From: an uncultured Lachnospiraceae bacterium | GTDB taxonomy: Bacteria; Bacillota; Clostridia; Lachnospirales; Lachnospiraceae | Direction: 5' to 3' | Length of the DNA stretch: 64,000 nt | Assembly (NCBI GenBank): GCA_910586015.1 | Contig: CAJUGJ010000013.1 | Span: forward strand, 34,106 to 98,105 | Shown: piece after piece, positions 18,239-27,156 of the stretch | Layout: every line of letters begins with the position of its first letter | Position numbering within the stretch: position 1 is the first letter of the stretch | Translations under genes and position numbers: made by a program | Notes under the pieces: generated by a model | What the model was told of the DNA's origin: nothing | What the model saw: the letters and a program-made list of their open reading frames with translations, nothing else | The model's database searches: none

Positions 18239-18266
18239 GGGTGTCAAGTGTTGACACCCTTTTCTT
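18239..18266 (+). terminator. rpmB terminator
   Basis: GGGTGTCAA (18239-18247) and TTGACACCC (18251-18259) form a perfect 9-base-pair stem with a 3-base loop, followed by TTTTCTT. Confidence 0.92.
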
Positions 18267-18303
18267 ATGGAATAAAATATTTATATAAAGAGGAACTTTT
18301 TTG

Positions 18304-18441
18304 TCAGCAACAAAACAGATGATAACCAAGAAATAGGCAGATTAAGATAAGACATACAGCAAGGATACCATTAGTAAGAAAAAACATGATGATCATGCCT
18401 ACAGCAATCCAAAATAAAATAAAACCTAACATTCGTTTCAT
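18304..18441 (-). CDS. Small membrane protein, 45 residues
   Basis: A short minus-strand reading frame beginning MKRMLGFILFWIAVGM and ending GYHLFCC. It is almost entirely hydrophobic, with two likely membrane helices (about 5-22 and 25-43) and a paired cysteine end. GGGAGGGA lies 7 bases before the ATG, a strong ribosome binding site, which is the main reason to call it real. It is convergent with rpmB and divergent from the Asp23-family gene. Function unknown. Confidence 0.65.
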   Translation of the reverse strand: MKRMLGFILFWIAVGMIIMFFLTNGILAVCLILICLFLGYHLFCC

Positions 18442-18602
18442 AAAAAAGTCCCTCCCAATCCACTTATTCTTATTATATTCACTTTTTAAATGCTTGGTGC
18501 ATGATTAATTTTTTAAATATGAGAAAAAGTATTTCTTTTTTCTATAAAACAGGTTATAATATAATTATGGTAGAAGTAAGAAAATAGATTGGAGGGCATA
18601 CA

Positions 18603-18959
18603 ATGAATGGAACAATGTTTACCCATTTGGGTGAAATAGAAGTAGATAGTGCAGTACTAAAAAAGTATGCAGGTTCTTCGGCTGTGGAATGTTTCGGTGT
18701 TGTCGGAATGGCTTCTGTCAGTGTAAAAGATGGACTTGCCAAACTTCTACGCAGAGAAAGTTTAAGTCATGGAGTCAATGTGATAATAAGGGATAATAAG
18801 CTTACTATAGATCTTCATATTATTGTTTCTTACGGTGTCAGCATTTCTGCGGTTGCCCAAAACCTTATAGAGAATGTAAAATACAAAATAGAAGAATTTG
18901 CTGGCATGGAAGTCGAGAAAATAAATATTTTTGTTGAAGGCGTAAGAGTCATCGACTAA
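18603..18959 (+). CDS. Asp23/Gls24 family envelope stress protein (YloU-like)
   Basis: A 118-residue Asp23/Gls24-family protein. The family core is visible in IEVDSAVLKKYAGSSAVECFGVVGM and VSYGVSISAVAQNLIENVKYKIE. Family members in Gram-positive bacteria associate with the membrane during envelope stress. TATAAT at 18555-18560 is a likely -10 element, although the -35 is poor. The ribosome binding site is TGGAGGG. It is followed 20 bases later by the FakA-like kinase gene, the same order as yloU-yloV in Bacillus. Confidence 0.92.
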   Translation: MNGTMFTHLGEIEVDSAVLKKYAGSSAVECFGVVGMASVSVKDGLAKLLRRESLSHGVNVIIRDNKLTIDLHIIVSYGVSISAVAQNLIENVKYKIEEFAGMEVEKINIFVEGVRVID

Positions 18960-18979
18960 GGTGTAAGGAGGAACGATCA

Positions 18980-20671
18980 GTGGCTTTGAAACAAATAGAT
19001 GCAAAGCTTTTTCAAAAAATGTTTCTTGGTGGAGCGTTAAGCATCGAGGCAAGGAAAGAAGAGATCAATGAACTGAATGTATTTCCAGTACCAGATGGGG
19101 ATACTGGAACAAATATGACGCTGACAATTATGGCAGCAGCAAAAGAAGTTAGTCAGTTAGAAGAACCAACGATGGAAACTTTAGCAAAGGCAATTTCCAG
19201 TGGTTCACTACGTGGTGCAAGAGGAAATTCAGGGGTTATTTTATCTCAATTATTCCGTGGATTTACGAAAGAAGTTAAAAATTGTACTGTAATTGATGTT
19301 ACTGTTATGGCAACAGCTTTAGGTAAGGCAGTAGAAACAGCATATAAAGCAGTTATGAAACCAAAGGAGGGTACAATTTTAACAGTAGCAAGAGGAGGTG
19401 CAGAAAAAGCCGCTGAACTTGCAATGGAAACAGACGATCTGGAATATTTTTGTGCTGAGATCTTAAAGCATATGGAAGCAGTCTTAGAAAAAACGCCAGA
19501 TCTTTTGCCAGTATTAAAAGAAGCAGGAGTAGTAGATTCGGGTGGACAAGGACTTTTAGTAGTATTACAAGGTGCTTATGATGTTATGCTTGGCAAACAA
19601 GTACAGTTTGAAGAAGGAATTAGTCCAATAAAAAAGAAAGCTTCTACTACAGTTTCTACAGAACAAATTGAAACTTCAGAAATTAAATTTGGTTATTGTA
19701 CAGAATTTATCATTATGTTAGAAAAACAGTATGATGCTGAAACAGAAAGAGAATTTAAGTCCTATTTAGAGTCACTGGGAGATTCTATTGTTGTAGTTTC
19801 AGATGAAGATATCGTCAAGGTTCACGTACATACCAATGATCCTGGACTGGCTATTCAGAGAGCATTGACGTATGGTTCGTTGACCAAGATGAAGATCGAC
19901 AATATGAGAGAAGAACATCATGAAAAAGTAATCAAAGAGGCAGAACGACAGGCAGCAAGAAAAAAGGAAGATGTACCACAAAGAAAAGAAGAAAAGATTG
20001 AAGTACCAAGAAAACCAGTAGGATTTGTAGCAGTTTCTATTGGAGAGGGCATGAATGAGATTTTTAAAGGACTGGGCGTAGATTATTTAATTGAAGGCGG
20101 TCAGACTATGAATCCAAGTACAGAAGATATGCTCACAGCAATCGAACAGGTCAATGCGGATACCATTTTTATTTTCCCTAACAATAGTAATATAATTTTG
20201 GCAGCAGAACAGGCAAAGAAGCTGACAAAAGATAAACAGATTATAGTTATTCCATCTAGGACTGTACCACAGGGAATTACAGCATTAATTAATTATGTAT
20301 TTGATAAGCCAGCACAAGAAAATGAAAAACATATGACAGAAGAGATGAAGCATGTCAAAACTGGACAAGTAACGTATGCCGTACGTGATACTAACATCGA
20401 CGGAAAAGAAATTAAGCAAGGGGATATCATGGGGCTAAATGATAAGACAATTCTTGTAGTTGGAGAAAAGCCTAAAGATACAGCATATGATTTGCTCTGT
20501 CAGATGATAGAACAGGAAGATGAGTTAGTTAGTATTTATTATGGAAAAGAAACAGAAGAAGAGGAAGCTTCACAACTGGCAGATAAAATTTCCAAAGAGT
20601 ATCCTCATGTGGATGTTGAAATCCATATGGGTGGACAGCCGATTTATTACTATATTATATCTGTAGAATAG
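18980..20671 (+). CDS. DAK2-domain fatty acid kinase subunit FakA-like (YloV)
   Basis: A 563-residue YloV/FakA-family protein. The N-terminal DAK2 (DhaL-like) domain has NVFPVPDGDTGTNM, whose aspartates bind Mg-ATP, and SGSLRGARGNSGVILSQLFR. A C-terminal region from about residue 330 is distinct from DAK2, as in FakA. FakA phosphorylates fatty acids presented by a FakB protein, yielding acyl-phosphate for lipid synthesis. No fakB lies nearby. The start is GTG with AAGGAGG upstream. Confidence 0.9.
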   Translation: MALKQIDAKLFQKMFLGGALSIEARKEEINELNVFPVPDGDTGTNMTLTIMAAAKEVSQLEEPTMETLAKAISSGSLRGARGNSGVILSQLFRGFTKEVKNCTVIDVTVMATALGKAVETAYKAVMKPKEGTILTVARGGAEKAAELAMETDDLEYFCAEILKHMEAVLEKTPDLLPVLKEAGVVDSGGQGLLVVLQGAYDVMLGKQVQFEEGISPIKKKASTTVSTEQIETSEIKFGYCTEFIIMLEKQYDAETEREFKSYLESLGDSIVVVSDEDIVKVHVHTNDPGLAIQRALTYGSLTKMKIDNMREEHHEKVIKEAERQAARKKEDVPQRKEEKIEVPRKPVGFVAVSIGEGMNEIFKGLGVDYLIEGGQTMNPSTEDMLTAIEQVNADTIFIFPNNSNIILAAEQAKKLTKDKQIIVIPSRTVPQGITALINYVFDKPAQENEKHMTEEMKHVKTGQVTYAVRDTNIDGKEIKQGDIMGLNDKTILVVGEKPKDTAYDLLCQMIEQEDELVSIYYGKETEEEEASQLADKISKEYPHVDVEIHMGGQPIYYYIISVE

Positions 20672-20753
20672 AAGAAATAAGGGAAAATATGCTTTGGTTT
20701 CCATTATATATGGAGATCAGAGCGTATTTTTTTATGTTGGAAAGGAGGATTTT

Positions 20754-22787
20754 ATGGAACTTTCAGATCCTATAACTCGGATTAAAGGAATTGGAGAAAA
20801 GAAGGCAAAAGATTTTGAAAAAATTGAAATTTATACGATTTTAGAATTATTAGAACATTATCCAGAACGCTATGAAAATTATGAAGAAGCTAAGTCAATT
20901 TCTGATTTGACAGAGGGAGAATTGGTTGCTATTCATGGATGGATTGTGAGTGTAACAGAAGTAAAAAAGGTAAAAAATCTCCAGATAATTTCCTGCAAAG
21001 TACAAGATTCTTCAGGCTCTATTTGGCTGTCATGGTTTAATCAGCCCTATTTAAAAAATATACTTCGCAAAGGATATCGTTTTATTTTTCGTGGAAAAGT
21101 GGTTAATAAAAATACATCTCTTATTATGCAGCAACCAAAAATTTATAAAGAGGAAGAGTATGAAGCACTACTGTATATTTTACAACCAATCTATACATTA
21201 ACAGATGGACTGACAAATCATGCGATCTCAAAGGCAGTAAAACAAGTATTAGATGTAGTAGATCTCTTTGATTTCTTACCAAAACGAGTTCAAACGGAAT
21301 ATTCTTTAATTGCAAGAAAAGATGCAGTATCCGAAATTCATTTCCCAAAAAGTTTAAAAACAGCACTAGAGGCAAGAAGACGTCTTGTATTCGATGAATT
21401 TTTTCTATTTAGTTTAGCATTACGACAATTAAAAGAAACGAAATTAGTTCAAAAAAATAATTTTGTGATGCAGCGACAACCCGATATTGATCGATTGATA
21501 GAATCACTACCATATGAATTGACGAATGCACAAAAAAAGGTATGGGAAGAAATTTATTCAGATATGACCAAAGAGGGTATGATGAATCGTTTAGTTCAGG
21601 GGGATGTAGGTTCTGGAAAGACTATTTTAGCAATTTTAGCTCTTTTTTTAACTGCTCTAAATGGATGTCAGGGATGTCTTATGGTGCCTACAGAAGTTTT
21701 GGCAAAGCAACATTATGAAGAAATTTATAGGTTATTATCTTCCTATGGAATTGAATGTTGTCTTTTAACTGGTTCAACAACAGCAGCAGTAAAACGCAGA
21801 TTATATCAGCAAATAGAAGACCATGAGGTGGATATTATTATTGGAACACATGCTTTAATTCAAGAAAAAGCAATTTATGATAGACTTGCTTTAGTTATAA
21901 CAGACGAACAGCATCGATTCGGAGTAAGACAAAGAGAACGATTAGAGAGAAAAGGAAATCATCCTCATGTATTAGTTATGAGTGCAACTCCAATTCCACG
22001 TACCCTTGCGATTATTTTATATGGAGATTTGGATATCTCTATATTAAATGAATTACCAGCAAATCGACTTCCAATTAAAAATTGTGTCGTGGATACCAAA
22101 TATCGTCAAACAGCATATCAGTTTATAGAACAACAAGTAAAACAAGGACATCAAGCATATGTAATCTGCCCCATGGTAGAAGAAAGTGAAATTATGGAAG
22201 CAGAAAATGTAATTGCATATACACAACAATTAAAGGAAATATTAAGCGAACAGATCCGAGTAGAATATTTACACGGAAAAATGAAAGCCAGAGAAAAAGA
22301 ATCTATTATGGAACGCTTTGCAGGTGGATTGATTCAAGTCTTAGTTTCTACAACAGTAGTAGAAGTTGGAATTAATGTGCCAAATGCTACCGTGATGATG
22401 ATAGAAAACGCAGAACGATTTGGACTTGCACAGTTACATCAGCTTCGAGGTCGTGTTGGAAGAGGAAAATATCAGTCATATTGTATTTTAGTAAGCAGTT
22501 CTACAAAGGAAGAGACGTTAGAACGCCTTGAAATTTTAAATAAATCCAATGACGGTTTTTATATTGCAGAAGAAGATTTAAAATTGCGTGGACCAGGAGA
22601 TGTATTCGGAATTCGCCAAAGCGGAGAAATAGTATTTAAATTAGGAGATATTTATCAAGATGCAAAAACATTAAAAGAGGCAAATCAAGCAGCAGATACT
22701 CTAACAGACGAAGAATATCAATCCGTATTAGAAAATTATCCAGCATTACAGGATCGAATGATACAGTTAGGATCGGGAAAACTTTAA
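20754..22787 (+). CDS. recG: ATP-dependent DNA helicase RecG
   Basis: A branch-migrating helicase that regresses stalled forks and processes Holliday junctions; 677 residues. The N-terminal wedge/OB region starts MELSDPITRIKGIGEKKAKD. GDVGSGKT is Walker A, and a DEQH box reads ITDEQHRFG. VEVGINVPNA and QLRGRVGRG are later helicase motifs. The ATG at 20754 is preceded by AAAGGAGG and gives the standard start; the frame is open upstream from 20694 but without family similarity. It follows the yloV-like gene by 82 bases. Confidence 0.97.
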   Translation: MELSDPITRIKGIGEKKAKDFEKIEIYTILELLEHYPERYENYEEAKSISDLTEGELVAIHGWIVSVTEVKKVKNLQIISCKVQDSSGSIWLSWFNQPYLKNILRKGYRFIFRGKVVNKNTSLIMQQPKIYKEEEYEALLYILQPIYTLTDGLTNHAISKAVKQVLDVVDLFDFLPKRVQTEYSLIARKDAVSEIHFPKSLKTALEARRRLVFDEFFLFSLALRQLKETKLVQKNNFVMQRQPDIDRLIESLPYELTNAQKKVWEEIYSDMTKEGMMNRLVQGDVGSGKTILAILALFLTALNGCQGCLMVPTEVLAKQHYEEIYRLLSSYGIECCLLTGSTTAAVKRRLYQQIEDHEVDIIIGTHALIQEKAIYDRLALVITDEQHRFGVRQRERLERKGNHPHVLVMSATPIPRTLAIILYGDLDISILNELPANRLPIKNCVVDTKYRQTAYQFIEQQVKQGHQAYVICPMVEESEIMEAENVIAYTQQLKEILSEQIRVEYLHGKMKAREKESIMERFAGGLIQVLVSTTVVEVGINVPNATVMMIENAERFGLAQLHQLRGRVGRGKYQSYCILVSSSTKEETLERLEILNKSNDGFYIAEEDLKLRGPGDVFGIRQSGEIVFKLGDIYQDAKTLKEANQAADTLTDEEYQSVLENYPALQDRMIQLGSGKL

Positions 22788-22931
22788 TATTTGGATTGAA
22801 ACAACAATTTTACTTTCCTTTTTCAAAAAAGTGTAGTATAATCTATTACCATAAAGTTTACATCCAAAAATTGTTCCCGTGGATTAAGTGAAAGATTTTT
22901 TGTTTGATTTCAAATAATGGGGGAAGAAGTA

Positions 22932-25007
22932 ATGCAGACTGATACAAATCATACCTTGTATTTGGTTGCGAATGAAAATTATCGTATGCTCACATGGTAT
23001 TGCGAACTATTAGAAAAGGAAAATTATTGGGAACAGCCGCAAAAAATATTGGGCTATTCTATTTATGAATTTTTGGAGCTATATACTAATGCACTACTTA
23101 TCAGGTTAGCAGATACTTTAGAAAAGACAGATCAAGAGCATAGAAAATTTATTCTCACAATTATGAAACAAAATCTGCTAAATCTATCAGCAAAAGAAGA
23201 AATTTCTCACAAGACAAAAGAAGAGGCAGAACGAATTTTGAAGGCACCTCCTATTTTATTGCAGTTATGCGGGCTTAGAGATTTTGAAAAAGCAACGGGA
23301 ATTACAGGGCTCTTTTTTGATGCGTTATTAAATTTGATGCTGACATTTGGAAATTTAAATGGAGAAAAAAATGCAGGAGTATCTGCATTTTTAAAAGAGT
23401 TTTATGAAAAGATAAAAGTTTTTTTGTATTATGGAAGTAAGGGAGAGAATCTTTTAGATGAAACCTATCTGTTTTACAAATTATGTAGTGGAGATTTCAT
23501 AAAACATACACAAGGGCTTTCTCTAGCAGGAGAAAGTTTTGATATATATTTAGAAGAAACACTACAATTTAAATGCCGAAAAAATTTAGAACCCGATCAT
23601 AATACTGATCTAAATGAACAAAATTTAGAAGAAGAAATAGAATTAGAACAGCCACAACAGCAGATTTTGCAAGAAGTAGACATACAAGTAGAGCAGATAG
23701 AAGAACAAATTTTACAGGAATCAGAAGTAGAACCAATAGAACAAAAAGACGTAGAAGAAATAATAGAGCCACAACAAAAAGAACAAATACAACAGATCTT
23801 ACAAGAAACAGAATCAGAACAGCCACAACAAATTTTACAACAAGAAATTTTGGAAGAACAGAATTTATTCACAGAACAAGAAGAATTTGTTTTAGATTCG
23901 GAAATAGATTCTTCTTGTTCTATGCCAAAATCATGGGCAGATCTAAGAACATGGGCGGATGAAAAAGCGGATATCATAGAACAAGAACCAGTTTACGAAC
24001 AAGAGGAAACACATATTGTAGTTCGTTCTCCAAAAAAAGAGGAAGAACAGGCAACGTTAGAACAACTTTTAGAGAAATTAAATCATTTAGTTGGTTTAAA
24101 AGAGGTAAAGAAAGAGATTCGCTCATTAGTTAATTTAATTCAAATTCGTAAGCTTCGTAAGCAATATAATCTTCCAGAAATGGAGATGTCCTATCATATG
24201 GTATTTACAGGAAATCCGGGAACTGGAAAGACAACAGTAGCACGTTTAGTTGCAGAGATCTATAAAGAACTTGGATTACTCAGTAAAGGAACATTAGTAG
24301 AAACAGATCGTTCTGGTTTAGTTGCAGGTTATATCGGTCAAACTGCTTTAAAAGTCAAAGAAGTGATAGAAAGTGCAATGGGAGGTGTCTTATTTATTGA
24401 TGAAGCCTATTCTCTTTCAAGTAATTTAGGAGTAAATGATTTTGGTGGAGAAGCAATAGATACATTAGTAAAGTTGATGGAAGATAAAAGAGATGATCTT
24501 GTTGTTATTGCCGCAGGATATACAGAAGAGATGAAGGGATTTTTAAAAGCGAATACAGGACTTGTTTCAAGATTTAATAAATTTATTGAGTTTCAAGATT
24601 ATACAAATCAAGAATTAATTGAAATTTTAAATGCTATGGCAGAAGAAGCAGGATTTCATTTAGAAGAAGAAACAGTAGCTATTATTCAAAATTATTTAGA
24701 AACAAGAAGTTTAGAAGAGGTTGTAAGTTTTGGAAATGCCCGTGGAATCCGAAATATATTTGAAAAACTCGTGGTCAATCAAGCAAATCGAATTGTTGAA
24801 TATGAAAAATTGACTTTAGATCAGCTTTCATCTATTACAGCAGAGGATGCTGCCTCTTGGAAAAGAGAAAGTAAAAAGCCTAGAAAAAAAACATCAACAA
24901 AGCCAAAAGTAGAGCGATCAAGAACATCTACAAAGGAAAAGGTAGTAGAAAAACCTAACAAGTGTCTGAAAAAACGGGCAGAAATTCATAAATTACAGGA
25001 TGCTTAA
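22932..25007 (+). CDS. CbxX/CfxQ-type AAA ATPase with Gln/Glu-rich linker
   Basis: A 691-residue protein. A unique N-terminal region of about 220 residues is mostly helical. Next comes a Gln/Glu-rich low-complexity linker of about 100 residues made of QILQE- and EQPQQ-like repeats. The AAA domain has GNPGTGKT at 427-434, VLFIDEAYSL as Walker B and GNARGIRN near its end. The C-terminal tail is Lys-rich. AAA domains of this class act as RuBisCO activases in phototrophs and in ESX secretion; neither is evident here. ATG 22932 is chosen because GGGGGAAG lies just before it. It precedes the surface-glycan cluster and overlaps the next frame's upstream region. Confidence 0.8.
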   Translation: MQTDTNHTLYLVANENYRMLTWYCELLEKENYWEQPQKILGYSIYEFLELYTNALLIRLADTLEKTDQEHRKFILTIMKQNLLNLSAKEEISHKTKEEAERILKAPPILLQLCGLRDFEKATGITGLFFDALLNLMLTFGNLNGEKNAGVSAFLKEFYEKIKVFLYYGSKGENLLDETYLFYKLCSGDFIKHTQGLSLAGESFDIYLEETLQFKCRKNLEPDHNTDLNEQNLEEEIELEQPQQQILQEVDIQVEQIEEQILQESEVEPIEQKDVEEIIEPQQKEQIQQILQETESEQPQQILQQEILEEQNLFTEQEEFVLDSEIDSSCSMPKSWADLRTWADEKADIIEQEPVYEQEETHIVVRSPKKEEEQATLEQLLEKLNHLVGLKEVKKEIRSLVNLIQIRKLRKQYNLPEMEMSYHMVFTGNPGTGKTTVARLVAEIYKELGLLSKGTLVETDRSGLVAGYIGQTALKVKEVIESAMGGVLFIDEAYSLSSNLGVNDFGGEAIDTLVKLMEDKRDDLVVIAAGYTEEMKGFLKANTGLVSRFNKFIEFQDYTNQELIEILNAMAEEAGFHLEEETVAIIQNYLETRSLEEVVSFGNARGIRNIFEKLVVNQANRIVEYEKLTLDQLSSITAEDAASWKRESKKPRKKTSTKPKVERSRTSTKEKVVEKPNKCLKKRAEIHKLQDA

Positions 25008-25023
25008 ATTACAGGAGAATTTT

Positions 25024-27102
25024 ATGTTTGGAGTTGTTTTTCTTTTACTTTGTTTTATAACAGGATATTTTATTTGTAAAATTGTATTTCCAAGTTTGAA
25101 TGAAGTTACAAAAAAGACGTTTCGTGGAGAAACAATTTTACTTCCAAAATGGTTTATTCAAGTTCCTGCTTGGTTTTTAACAGGAACTCTTATTATGACT
25201 TGGCTTACATATCTTGTAGGGTATTGTTTCAAAAGTCAAAGAGAGCCTCTTTTTTTTGCAAATTGGATTGTTATGCCAACAATTCTTTTATTTTGTGTAA
25301 TCAATATAATAATAGACTGGAAAAAAGGGCAAAAACCAAAAAAATTTTCTTGGAAAGAAAATTTCCCTCAAACATTTGGAGAATGGATATTTGTTTTTTT
25401 AATTGTTTTACTTATTACTCAATTAATATTTTGGACATTTTATATCAAAGAGGAAAAGTTAGGAGTAGGACTTTCCGTATTCAGTGATTTTTCTCCACAC
25501 TTAGGAATGATTCGATCTTTTTCTTATGGAAATAATTTTCCAACACAATATGCACATTTTGCAGGAGAAGATATTCGTTATCATTTTATGTTCCAATTTT
25601 TGGTTGGAAATCTGGAATATTTGGGATTACGACTAGATTTTGCTTTTAATTTACCCAGCATTTTTAGTCTAATAGGAACATTTTTGCTTCTCTATGTTTT
25701 AGCAGTAAAGCTTACTGGGACAAGAATGGTAGGATATTTAACTGCTCTCTTTTTTGCTTTCCGCAGCTCGCCTACTTTCTTTGTCTTTTTAATAAATCAG
25801 ATTCGAGAAAAGGGAAGTCTGTTTGAAGCAGTTGCAACACTTAAAAATAATATAGAATTTATTGGTATTACTCCTTATGAATCATGGGGACTTTGGAATC
25901 TAAATGTTTATTGTAATCAAAGACATTTAGCATTTAGTTTAATGGCATTACTTTTAGCTCTTTTACTGTTCTTACCTCTTTTATATGAGCAGACAAAACG
26001 ATTAAAAACCATAATATCGTCCAATAAAAATCAAGCATCTTCATGGAAAATAAAATTAAAATTTTGGTTTCAAACTTCTTTTTTAACAACACAAAGTTGG
26101 AAAATAAAAGATTTTAAATTAGCTATAGGTGCTGGAATATTGCTTGGGTCAATAGCATTTTTCAATGGGGCAGTATTAATTGCGACACTTTCCATTTTAT
26201 TTGTGATTGCAGCATTTTCTGATCGAAGATTAGAGTTTCTTTGTATGGCAGTGATTGCGACAGGATTTTCTTTTTTACAGTCTGCTTTTTTTGTCGATGG
26301 AAATATAATTTCTCCTTCTTTTTATTTTGGTTTTTTAGCAGAAAAAAAGACAATAGAGGGAGTACTTTCTTACATTTTCCGTCTAACAGGTATTTTACCA
26401 TTTGTATTATTGATTAGTTTTTTTATTTTTTGTAAGGGAACAGAACGAGTAATCTTTGTTGCTTTTACAGCTCCATTTATCATGTCATTTACACTGTCAC
26501 TTACTATAGATGTTATGGTAAATCATAAAAGTATCATGCTTTCTTTAATGCTTGTTCAAATTTTTGCTGCAGGACAAATTGCAACTTATTTGAAGAAAAA
26601 ATTAGTGATTTTTAGGATAATAGCTGTAGTTTTTATCTTTTGTATGACAGCAACAGGTCTTTATGACTATCATACTATACTTGTAAGAAATTCTCCAAAA
26701 AATAATTTGGAGTATGATTTAAACGATGAGCTATTATGTTGGATTCATGAGAATACTACTTCTAAGGATGTCTTTTTGACAGCAAATTATTACTTAAATA
26801 ATATGCTACTTGGAGGAGCAATGCTCTATAACGGATGGCCATATTATGCTTGGTCTGCGGGATATGATACAAACTATCGAAGTATGATGGTCCAAAAAAT
26901 GTATAGTGCTTCTTCAAAGCAGGAACTATACCAATGGGTAGAACAAGAAAATATCCGTTATATTGTTGTAGATTATGCCAATCGAACCTCTGAAGATTAT
27001 GATTTAAGAGAAGATGTGATTGATATGGCATTTGAAAAAGTATATCAATCAGGAAGTGATGAATGGATGGTTTCGATCTATGATACAAAAAAAAGAAAAT
27101 AA
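25024..27102 (+). CDS. Polytopic membrane protein, probable GT-C-type glycosyltransferase
   Basis: A 692-residue protein with about 12 membrane helices and a C-terminal extracytoplasmic tail from about residue 550. After the third helix comes FSDFSPHLGMIRSF, then FAGEDIRYHFMFQFL. Acidic residues just outside a helix are typical of GT-C enzymes using polyprenyl-phosphate sugars. The same pattern (FMDY...FAGETINYYYVGQFL) occurs in the DUF2298 protein at 28987. AGGAGA precedes the ATG at 25024; the earlier in-frame ATG at 25000 has no such site. It sits between the AAA ATPase gene and glf. Specific activity unknown. Confidence 0.7.
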   Translation: MFGVVFLLLCFITGYFICKIVFPSLNEVTKKTFRGETILLPKWFIQVPAWFLTGTLIMTWLTYLVGYCFKSQREPLFFANWIVMPTILLFCVINIIIDWKKGQKPKKFSWKENFPQTFGEWIFVFLIVLLITQLIFWTFYIKEEKLGVGLSVFSDFSPHLGMIRSFSYGNNFPTQYAHFAGEDIRYHFMFQFLVGNLEYLGLRLDFAFNLPSIFSLIGTFLLLYVLAVKLTGTRMVGYLTALFFAFRSSPTFFVFLINQIREKGSLFEAVATLKNNIEFIGITPYESWGLWNLNVYCNQRHLAFSLMALLLALLLFLPLLYEQTKRLKTIISSNKNQASSWKIKLKFWFQTSFLTTQSWKIKDFKLAIGAGILLGSIAFFNGAVLIATLSILFVIAAFSDRRLEFLCMAVIATGFSFLQSAFFVDGNIISPSFYFGFLAEKKTIEGVLSYIFRLTGILPFVLLISFFIFCKGTERVIFVAFTAPFIMSFTLSLTIDVMVNHKSIMLSLMLVQIFAAGQIATYLKKKLVIFRIIAVVFIFCMTATGLYDYHTILVRNSPKNNLEYDLNDELLCWIHENTTSKDVFLTANYYLNNMLLGGAMLYNGWPYYAWSAGYDTNYRSMMVQKMYSASSKQELYQWVEQENIRYIVVDYANRTSEDYDLREDVIDMAFEKVYQSGSDEWMVSIYDTKKRK

Positions 27103-27115
27103 AAAAATAACTATG

Positions 27116-27150
27116 CACAAACTATACAGCACAAAAGTGCAGAAATGAGG
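27116..27150 (+). promoter_or_regulatory. GYRYAGARATGAGG leader element upstream of glf (copy C)
   Basis: GTGCAGAAATGAGG (27137-27150) matches the element found before mnmA, secG, ppaC and the histidine kinase. GTGC can pair with either of two upstream GCAC copies, giving competing small hairpins. The ATGAGG is also the Shine-Dalgarno for the ATG at 27157. Confidence 0.5.
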
Positions 27151-27156
27151 TTAAAA

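Noticed and set aside
23569..23977. Two minus-strand open frames inside the AAA ATPase gene
   Set aside because: They are opposite the Gln/Glu-rich linker, which lacks stops on the other strand because of its biased composition.
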